From Phycisphaerae bacterium (GTDB taxonomy: Bacteria > Planctomycetota > Phycisphaerae > UBA1845 > PWPN01), in contig PWPN01000076.1 in NCBI GenBank assembly GCA_003557125.1, forward strand, positions 1 through 7,060: 7,060 nucleotides of DNA, written 5' to 3'. A model generated the notes under the pieces. The model saw nothing but the letters and a program-made list of their open reading frames with translations. It was not told the origin of the DNA and ran no database searches. Below are positions 1-6,500 of the stretch, piece after piece; position 1 is the stretch's first letter, and each line of letters starts with the position of its first letter. The position numbers and the translations under genes were made by a program.

Positions 1-119
1 AAACCATCCAGAGCCGGCGCTTGATCCATCAGCGCCAAGCAGCATAACCTCAACCAACAGAGCCGGAGCCCTCCAGACCAAAATCAGGCCACCTGTTCCA
101 AATCATTCGACGACGGACA
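1..119. mobile_element. Foreign DNA replacing the 3' half of hsdR; possible IS21-like element end
   Basis: Homology to type I R subunits stops abruptly at about position 120, so the DNA to the left is unrelated to the restriction gene. Read on the minus strand, this DNA begins TGTCCGTCGTCG exactly where the R-subunit homology ends. It then shows two near-identical short direct repeats, TGATTTGG (98-105) and TGATTTTGG (78-86), separated by 11 bp. A 5' TG terminus followed by closely spaced internal repeats is typical of IS21-family ends, and the sequence around the repeats resembles what I remember from such ends. No transposase coding sequence or matching second end is visible, so a simple deletion junction is equally possible. 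Confidence 0.25.
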
Positions 120-1136
120 GGCGTCGAAATACTCGATGACCTGACGCCAGAGGTTGTAGATCGAGCGGTGGCACTCATCGATGATGACGACATCGAAGAA
201 CTCCGGCGGCAGGCGGGGGTTGTAGACCACCGGCAGCGGCTCGCGGCGCTGCCAGGCGCGCTCAGCCGGGTTCTCTTCCTCGGCCGCGTCATCTAGCGGC
301 TCGCCCTTGAGGGTGGCGTACATGCGCTGGATGGTCGAGATCACGACCTGGCTGTCGCCGGCGATGTAGGGCGAGGTGAGGCGCTGGACGTTGTAGAGTT
401 CGGTGAACTTGCGGTTGTCGTCGTTGGGCAGGAAGGCCATGAACTCCTGCTCGGCCTGTTCCCCGAGGTTTTTCGTGTCGACGAGGAACAGGATGCGCCG
501 GGCGTCGGCGTGCTTGAGCAGCCGGTAGACCTGCGTGATGGCGGTGAAGGTCTTGCCCGACCCGGTCGCCATCTGCACCAGCGCGCGCGGCTTGTCGGCC
601 TTGAGCGAGGCTTCGAGCCGGGTGATCGCGGTGATCTGGCAGTCGCGCAGGCCATCGGTGTTCAGTGGAGGCAGGGCCTCGATCCCCGTACGCAGCGACT
701 GCGGGGCCTGCGCCCAAGCCTTGAGGGTTTCGGGTCGGTGGAAGGTAAAAATCTCGCGGGACCGCGGGCGAGGGTCGCGCGCATTGGTGAAGCGAGTGAT
801 CTTGCCGGTGCTCTCATAGACAAAGGGGAGCGGTGCAGAGTTCGTCACCCATTTCAGCTTCGCCTTGGCGTAGCCTTCAGATTGTTCCTCGACGGAGGTC
901 AGCCGCACGCCCCAGCTGTTGGGCTTCGCCTCAACTATGCCAACAGCTTGGCGATCGGTGAACAGGAGATAGTCGGCGGGGCCAATGTCTGTCTGGTACT
1001 CGCGGACGGCGATACCAGGACTAATACTGAAGTCGAGCGCATCCTTGTGCTGGACCGACCAACCCGCCGCGCGCAGGCGGGCATCAATCTGATCCCGGGC
1101 GATTTGTACAGGCGTCTGGTTCACGTCAGTAGGCAA
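84..1136 (-). pseudogene. hsdR: Type I restriction enzyme R subunit, 3'-truncated (N-terminal 339 residues plus an 11-residue foreign tail)
   Basis: In an intact type I restriction-modification complex the R subunit cuts DNA after ATP-driven translocation. This reading frame gives 350 residues; family members are usually about 780-1000. The N-terminal nuclease domain is present with a PD-(D/E)XK pattern (D55, then E69-A-K71). It is followed by the helicase Walker A ATGSGKT (190-196) and the Walker B DECH box (D320-H323). The family normally continues from ..EYFDA into a segment ending in LTATP. Here residue 339 is followed by CPSSNDLEQVA and a stop, so motif III and the rest of the motor and C-terminal domains are missing. 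The start used is TTG at 1136, the first after an in-frame stop and with no clear ribosome site. GTG at 1124 (giving MNQTPVQIARDQID..) may be the true start. No hsdM or hsdS is in the window. As a restriction enzyme it should be dead. Whether a nuclease fragment is still made is unknown. Confidence 0.9.
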
Positions 1137-1277
1137 GCGGGCGCTCGGTTATTTGGGACTTCTTCTACCATGCGGGGCGCTGGTGCGGGTTTCAAGTACT
1201 CGGAAATCCTGGTAGTGATTAAGTTTGAACTTCCTTGCTTGCAGAAGCGTTCAGGGGCATTCTGTTCGTTGATGGAA

Positions 1278-1283
1278 AGAGGA
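1278..1283 (+). promoter_or_regulatory. Ribosome binding site fixing the GTG start at 1291
   Basis: AGAGGA lies 7 bases before the GTG codon, close to the ideal Shine-Dalgarno sequence and spacing. It supports translation of the small downstream gene and its unusual start codon. Confidence 0.6.
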
Positions 1284-1290
1284 TACTCCA

Positions 1291-1590
1291 GTGGCCCGGA
1301 CGAGCGAACAGACGATTTCTAAAGCAGTTATGCGTATCGCAGCGAAGCGAAAGGACAGGACTGCAACTTTTAAGCGGCTTTACGCCGAGATCCCTGGTGA
1401 CGTTGCGCTCACACAGGAAGACTGTCAGCCGTCTCAGACCCGAAACGGCGAACCTATGTGGCGTCAGATCGTGCGCAATATTCGGTCGCACCACCAAGTT
1501 CAAGGTAACGCCATAGCCGAAGGTTGGCTTGAGCACGTTCCGCGAGTTGGCTATCGTATAACCAAAGCAGGCATCAAGCACATCATTTAA
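1291..1590 (+). CDS. Small winged-helix-like protein (Mrr N-terminal-domain-like), function unknown
   Basis: The frame encodes 99 residues from a GTG start with a good Shine-Dalgarno site. The N-terminal part (about 1-35) is basic and predicted helical (SKAVMRIAAKRKDRTATFKRL), which suits DNA binding. The C-terminal part (about 57-99) has the pattern W-x-x-x-V-R-N-I-R-S-H, then G-W-L-E-H-V-P-R-V-G-Y-R-I-T-K-A-G. That looks like the last helix and wing of a winged-helix domain and resembles the N-terminal domain of Mrr-type restriction enzymes. No nuclease domain follows. The gene is convergent with the methyltransferase gene and their stop codons share bases. Base composition is clearly less GC-rich than hsdR, which suggests arrival together with the methyltransferase, probably from a phage or other mobile element. 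The fold call is inference from short motifs; a regulator or accessory factor are both possible. Confidence 0.7.
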   Translation: MARTSEQTISKAVMRIAAKRKDRTATFKRLYAEIPGDVALTQEDCQPSQTRNGEPMWRQIVRNIRSHHQVQGNAIAEGWLEHVPRVGYRITKAGIKHII

Positions 1591-2177
1591 GAATACTTCG
1601 CCTTGTAGCCTGGCTTGAACCACTTCAACTCAGTGCCGGGACTGTCTTTGTCCCACACAAACCACGCATAAGCAGTTGTCCCGCTGCCCCTTATGGTGGC
1701 GCCAGCAGGATAAAACGTAATCCTTTCGCTAAACACCCACACTCTAGACGGCGGGACTTGCGAAAAGATAGTTCGCTGCCGGTTGGCTCCCTCCAGAAAG
1801 GCGAGCCTCAAAAGCAGGGCAAGCTTCTTGCGTGAAGCTGAGAGGCCCGATCTGACAAAACCCTCAGCGGCGTTGTATGGGGGGTTGGTGATTACATTAT
1901 CTGCGCGCCGTGATGTTTCCAAGAAGTCAATTCCGGCCTCGCCGTACCCCCGGTCATATAGATCAGAACTCTGGAGTTGCTGACCCGTTTCTTTCAAGAC
2001 CTCAGACATTGCTCCGTTGCCACAAGCACTTTCCCAGATACCCCCCTCGAACCTCTCATTGTCGATTAGAGCCCACGTTGCCCAGGCAGGAGTTGGAAAG
2101 TAATCCGGGCCGTCCAAGTCGGCGAACCGCTTAATTGTCGGCTTGTATCCGCCGTTCAGTTTGTATGTCATGTCCAT
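1587..2177 (-). CDS. Small phage-type DNA amino-methyltransferase (probably N6-adenine), orphan
   Basis: The 196-residue protein has the layout of a compact SAM-dependent DNA methyltransferase. A cofactor-loop motif I, ESACGNGAM, lies at about 49-57. An acidic residue pair follows around the second strand (SSDLYD, 70-75), and D84-F-L-E precedes the catalytic NPPY motif at 98-101 (ITNPPYNAA). NPPY is the signature of enzymes that methylate exocyclic amino groups, most often adenine N6. The N-terminal segment with FPTPAWATWALI is typical of methyltransferases from phages and prophages. There is no large separate target-recognition domain, so the target sequence cannot be predicted. Start: ATG at 2177; a second ATG lies two codons in, and neither has a strong Shine-Dalgarno site (see the promoter entry). 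No partner restriction gene is visible, so a protective or phage-derived orphan role is likely. The reading frame looks complete. Confidence 0.85.
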   Translation of the reverse strand: MDMTYKLNGGYKPTIKRFADLDGPDYFPTPAWATWALIDNERFEGGIWESACGNGAMSEVLKETGQQLQSSDLYDRGYGEAGIDFLETSRRADNVITNPPYNAAEGFVRSGLSASRKKLALLLRLAFLEGANRQRTIFSQVPPSRVWVFSERITFYPAGATIRGSGTTAYAWFVWDKDSPGTELKWFKPGYKAKYS

Positions 2178-2183
2178 AGCAAA

Positions 2184-2211
2184 AGAATAGCAGAATCAGT
2201 GGGTTAGTCAA
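2184..2211 (-). promoter_or_regulatory. Sigma70-type promoter for the methyltransferase gene, possibly leaderless
   Basis: On the minus strand TTGACT (2211-2206) is separated by 16 bases from TATTCT (2189-2184), and TG lies one base before the -10 box (extended -10). The -35 box matches consensus at 5 of 6 positions and the -10 box at 4 of 6. Transcription would begin about 7 bases downstream, at the A of the ATG at 2177. That would give a leaderless mRNA and would explain the missing Shine-Dalgarno site. Prediction from sequence only. Confidence 0.45.
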
Positions 2212-2568
2212 TATCAGCTAAGTGATTCAAATGACTCAATTATTGGTGTGGTTCGATGCTCCAGCCTCCGGGCTCGCGGAGCCAGATGGCATCGAGAAGG
2301 ATGGGCTGCCGGCTGATGCAGTTGCGGCAGTGCGCTTGCGGCATAGGGCTGCAGCAGTCGTTCCATTGAAAAGCCAGACAAGGTGTGCTGCCGCGCTGCT
2401 GCACGGCGCAAGAAGTATGAAACGGTCGCTCGAGGACGTTTCTGGCGCTGCTTTGCTGCCGCGAGATCGTCAAAACGTTTCAGCCTGTTCCGGTGAACAT
2501 GGCCCCGTCGAACGGTGAAGCCACTTCGACCATTTTGATCTCGGTTCGGAAAACGGTTAGGTTGCACA
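2212..2568. other. Gene-free stretch of 357 bases, origin unclear
   Basis: Open frames exist on both strands here (for example 2222-2518 plus and 2240-2473 minus). None has a convincing ribosome site, domain pattern or recognisable family, and they overlap one another. The composition is GC-rich and differs from the neighbouring methyltransferase gene. The flanking genes on the right are broken, so this is most likely decayed or rearranged DNA. I see no tRNA, CRISPR repeat or clear terminator in it. Confidence 0.4.
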
Positions 2569-2973
2569 GTGAAAGACGTGCCGCGCGAGATTGATGTCTA
2601 TGCCAACGGCGCGAGGGAATCGCCCTTGAAAAAGTCGGGAAAGCTGCGAAGCATCCGAAGCGTGCGCCTCGGCACGACCGGAAGGGGCAGCACGCATCCC
2701 GAGCATCGCTATTATGGCTCGCGGTTGCCGGTCCTACTGTGAGTGCTTCTGTCGCGTCGGTGGGTCGACGGCGTGTCGGTGCACTTCTTTGCCATCGATC
2801 ATCGCGACGGCCTGGTGCTGTTCGACACCGGTCTCGACCCGGCGATCGCACGCGATCCGCTCGGGTATCTGGGCAGCGCGCTGGCCGAGTTCTTCCTCAA
2901 CCGTCTGTTTCGCTGGAAGATCAGCCCCGAAGACAATGTCAGCGACGAGTTGGCCCGCACCTGCGGCTCGTGA
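2569..2973 (+). pseudogene. Metallo-beta-lactamase-fold hydrolase (N-acyl homoserine lactonase-like), nonsense mutation and 3' truncation
   Basis: A single reading frame runs from GTG at 2569 to 2973, interrupted by one in-frame TGA at 2740-2742. The part before the stop has the conserved N-terminal features of AHL-lactonase-like metallo-hydrolases (DVYANG, then SIRLGTTGRGSTHPEHR-like residues and SRLPVLL). The part after it has SRRWV, VHFFAIDHRDGLVLFDTG and LDPAIA, which form the first beta-strands of the metallo-beta-lactamase fold. Relatives usually have tryptophan at the interrupted position, so TGG to TGA is the simplest explanation. Homology ends near residue 130, before the zinc-binding HxHxDH motif, and the frame closes a few codons later at a junction with the antitoxin gene. 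Intact relatives are about 250-300 residues. The product therefore cannot carry a metal site. In intact form it would hydrolyse lactone rings or related esters; the exact substrate cannot be told. Confidence 0.8.
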
Positions 2974-2993
2974 TTAATCCGAGGCGCTGCGGC

Positions 2994-3241
2994 ATGGCCA
3001 GCATCACGATCCGCAACCTGGACGATGAGGTGAAGCGCCGCCTGCGCATCCGCGGGGCCGCGAATGGTCGGTCCATGGAGGAAGAAGCGGGGAAGCTACT
3101 CCGGGCCGCGCTGGGCGATGCCGACCTGCCAGTCAATTTGGGGCGGCAATCCGAGCGCGTGTCGCGGCTCCGGGCGGGGCCTATCTCAACCTGCCTGCTC
3201 GCGACTCGACGCGCCCGGCGCCGGTGTTCGATCAGGGCTGA
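2994..3241 (+). pseudogene. FitA/VapB-like ribbon-helix-helix antitoxin, frameshifted, toxin gene missing
   Basis: The ATG at 2994 has GAGG 9 bases upstream. The frame opens with MASITIRNLDDEVKRRLRIR, then NGRSMEEEAGKLLRAALGD, a ribbon-helix-helix DNA-binding domain typical of FitA-type antitoxins. These repress their own operon and bind a PIN-domain ribonuclease toxin through the C-terminal tail. At about 3144-3146 one base is missing. Beyond it, the normal tail is readable in the next frame (AIRARVAAPGGAYLNLPARD, then APVFDQG) and ends at the TGA at 3239-3241. That gives a total near the usual 80 residues. In the shifted frame translation runs on with unrelated sequence to 3356 (121 codons). 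The DNA-binding domain is intact but the toxin-binding tail is lost. No PIN toxin gene follows, although it normally starts within a few bases. The native promoter region is also gone, replaced by the lactonase fragment. Confidence 0.8.
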
Positions 3242-3509
3242 TCTGGTCGGGCGCAAGGAGTCGGTAACTTTCGAGCCCCTCGCGCTAAAGGCTCTGTGCC
3301 TCAAGTCTTTGATTCCGGCGCGCTTGTCGGTAGGGTCTTCGGGTAACATCAAGTGAATCTTTGGCCCGGAGAGGGCTCCTGAACGAGGCAACCCGGTCCA
3401 TGCCGAAACTGTCGCTGAGGGTGTGTATGCCACCGCCGTGGAGGTCGATTGCGTTCAATAGGCGTTGGTTGAGCATAGATTCGGCAAGCAAAGAAGTGGC
3501 GTGCGTCTG
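3242..3509. other. Non-coding junction region upstream of the helicase-nuclease gene
   Basis: These 268 bases start where a PIN toxin gene would be expected after the antitoxin, but no PIN-domain sequence is present. I recognise no gene on either strand. The long minus-strand frame crossing it (3285-4178) is antisense to the helicase gene and has no family features. The promoter of the helicase gene must lie here or in the remnant genes, but I see no strong -35/-10 pair. The only structure noted is a weak inverted repeat, GGCCCGGAGAGGGCTCC, near 3363-3379. Confidence 0.35.
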
Positions 3510-6500
3510 ATGGCAGAGGGTTCGGAAAACTTGCTTCGCTACTGGCGGACATCGCTTGCTGATGGCGCACTGGGCGAAGGAAAGTTCACGCAAGGGGACC
3601 GCAAGAGGTTTGTCGAAGTGCCTGGCGACTCCCTGAAAACAGGCGTTCTGCCAGGCGAGGTCGTGGACCGGGTGTTCCGGGGACAGGCTTCGGTGAAAAC
3701 AATGGGAGTTCGGTTCTGGCCCTTGGTTGCGGCGCGCAAGTCGTCGCATGGGGCGGCCCGGGCGGGCGGCCTGCCCGCAATCGTGGCACCTGTTGTGACC
3801 GAGGGGACGGTCGATCGGGCCGGGCGGATCACACCCACCCGAAACGCCCTTGCGCGCGATCTCTTGACGCCTTTGCCGTCGGGCGAATTCGCCATCGGGT
3901 CGGTTGACGCGCTGGACTGGTTTCTGACCGAGAGCCCTCTTCCTGAGATGGCGGGTGAAGGCGCCTGGCAGGAATACCTTGGGCATTGCCGAAAGATGGT
4001 CGACGCAGTCTCTCAAGGCTGGCCGCGTGGTGATGCAGACTACCAGCCGATCGGGTTGGGGTTCCTTGAACTGGCCGAGGATGCGAACGCAACGGTTAGG
4101 GGAATCCTCGACCTCTATGACAAGCTCCTTGCCGAAAAGCCCGAAGCACGGCTGCTGAGGCAAGTTGCTCGGCCGCAACTAGCCGCCGGGAGCCCGGATC
4201 CTCGGATCGAGCAGGAGTTCGCGCGCCGCCTTGGCCATTCAAACCCGAATTTTCCGCTGGCGGAACATCAGAGGCAGGTCTTGGCTTGGCTGGATGCGTC
4301 GACGCCAGGAGAGGTCATCGCCGTGAACGGCCCGCCGGGGACCGGCAAGACCACCATGCTCCTGTCGGCCGTTGCTGGACTTTGGGTGCGGGCTGCTCTG
4401 CGCGGCGAAGACCCGCCGGTGATCGTGGCCGCATCATCGAACAACCAGGCTGTGACGAATATCATCGATGCATTCGGCAAGGACTTCGGCAGCGGGGAGG
4501 GGCCCTTTGCCGGTCGCTGGCTTCCAGAAGTTGAGAGCTTCGGGATGTTCCTTGCGTCGCACTCCAGGCGCCTTGAAGCGGCACGTCGCTATCAAACCGA
4601 AGAATTCCAGGCCGAGCGAGAGACAGTCGCTTATGTCCAGCGCGCGAAGGATGCGTACTTGCAGGCCGCTCGGGAGGCGTTTCCCGAGCTCGCCAACCCC
4701 GATGTGGCCTCCGTTGTGTCGGCACTTCAGAATCACATCGCGTCGGAGGCCGAAAAGCTGTCGCGGATCGACCGCGCGAATAGCGCGCTACAGACGGCCA
4801 ACGCCGCCCTCGAGGCGCAGCTTGGTCCCGACCCAGAAGCCACGGAGTCCCGTCGGGCAGGCGAGGTCGCAGAACGAACCGCTGCCGTCGAAAAGATTCG
4901 CGCCGCCCGATCGGCACTCGAGCGTTATTTGGCGTCGGAGTCCGCGCTGACCGCGGTGGTCGGTTTCCTTTCGTCGGTAAAGGAGAAGCGTGCCCTGCGC
5001 GCCCGGCTTGCCATCGGCGACCTTGTTTCCGGTCTTGAGACCGCAAAGCGCATCAGCGAGATCGACGAACGGGTCAGGACCGAGCTTCAGGCGGCGAAGC
5101 AGGCCCTGAAGTCAGCGGAGCGGGCCCTCGAAAGTGCCAAAGCCTTGCGCCGAGATTCTCTCGAGGCGGAAAGGAACTGGCAGGCCGCAGTATCTGCTCT
5201 CGTTGGCGCTGGCGAACTAGCCGAACTGGAACGCCGGGCCGACCTCGAAATCCGGTTCACGTTGTTCCTTCTGGCGACGCATTATTGGGAGGGACGCTGG
5301 CTTCTGGCGATGGAGGCTGATCTTGCGACGATTGCAGCCTCGAAAGGGAAGAACGGCAAGGCGACGGTCATTCCTCGATGGCATCGCCGTATGATGTTGA
5401 CCCCTTGCGCCGTGGCTACGTTCGCGAGCCTGCCTGGCAAGATGACCTACACTCGCCGCGATGGAGGAAAGTGGGCGGCCGAGTATCTTTATGATTTCAT
5501 TGACCTATTGATTGTTGACGAAGCAGGTCAAGTCCTTCCTGAGGTTGCCGGGGCGTCCTTCGCACTCGCAAAGCGTGCCATTGTAATCGGAGACACGCAA
5601 CAGATCGAACCGATCTCATCGGTGCCGCGTCCGGTTGATGTTGGGAACTTGCGGAACTCTGGCCTTCTGGGAAACGACACCGACATCGATACGCTCACCG
5701 CACGCGGGATCTGTTCGACGAGCGGCAGTGCCATGCGCCTCGCGCAGGAAGCATGCCGTGTCTCGCCCTATCCCGAGCTTGAGAAGGGGCTCTACCTCTT
5801 CGAACATCGGCGGTGCTACGACGAGATCATCGGGTTCAGCAACGCCTTGTGCTACAAGGGCAAGCTCCGACCATTGCGCGGCAAGGCCCCTCCGGATGCA
5901 GACCTGCCGGCGCTCGGGTATCTCCACATCGATGGCCGCGCTGTCACTTCGGGGAGCAGCCGCGCCAATCTGCTTGAGGCACAGACAATTGCGGCCTGGC
6001 TCGATGCCAATCGCGCTGGGCTGGAAGCCCAGTACAGCAGACCCCTCGAACAGATCGTCGGGATCGTCACGCCCTTTGGCCGCCAGGTTCGCGAAATTCG
6101 CGATGCCTGCGCCTCCCGCAAGATTTCCGTCGACGGGCGCGAAGGCATGACCATTGGCACGGTCCACGCCTTGCAAGGCGCTGAGCGACCAGTTGTGATC
6201 TTCTCTCCAGTCTATTCTAAGCACTCCGACGGCGGCTTCATTGATGCTTCACCCAGCATGCTAAACGTGACGGTCTCCCGGGCCAAGGATAGCTGTCTTG
6301 TGTTCGGCGACATGGATGTCATGGCGGCAGCACAATCGGGATCACCCCGCGCGGTCCTGGCCGATTTCCTTTTCGCATCAGAGGCAAATGCTCTTGAGTT
6401 TGCGGCTGAGCCTCGGACGGACCTGAAGCAGGGTGGCGGCCAGATCCAGATGCTGCGGGATGCGGCCGGGCATGATGCTTTCCTGCTGGATGCACTTTCT

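Noticed and set aside
510..1322. A 270-codon plus-strand frame.
   Set aside because: It is antisense to the truncated hsdR, whose product has clear family motifs; the plus-strand peptide has none and reflects high GC.
2222..2518. A 98-codon plus-strand frame and overlapping minus-strand frames in the gene-free stretch.
   Set aside because: No ribosome site, no family pattern and mutual overlap; not strong enough to call genes.
2400..2520. A possible worn IS5-type transposase C terminus (KKYETVA in one frame, RTFLALL in another).
   Set aside because: The similarity needs a frameshift and covers too few residues; no DDE residues or inverted repeats were seen.
2740..2742. TGA as a selenocysteine codon in the lactonase-like gene.
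   Set aside because: The family uses tryptophan there, no SECIS-like hairpin is apparent, and the gene is also truncated, so a nonsense mutation is far more likely.
2739..3356. A 205-codon frame that would fuse DNA of the lactonase region to the antitoxin.
   Set aside because: Its first 85 codons are the lactonase sequence read out of frame; the antitoxin has its own ATG and ribosome site at 2994.
3285..4178. A 297-codon minus-strand frame.
   Set aside because: It lies mostly opposite the helicase gene, lacks motifs and is a GC-driven shadow.
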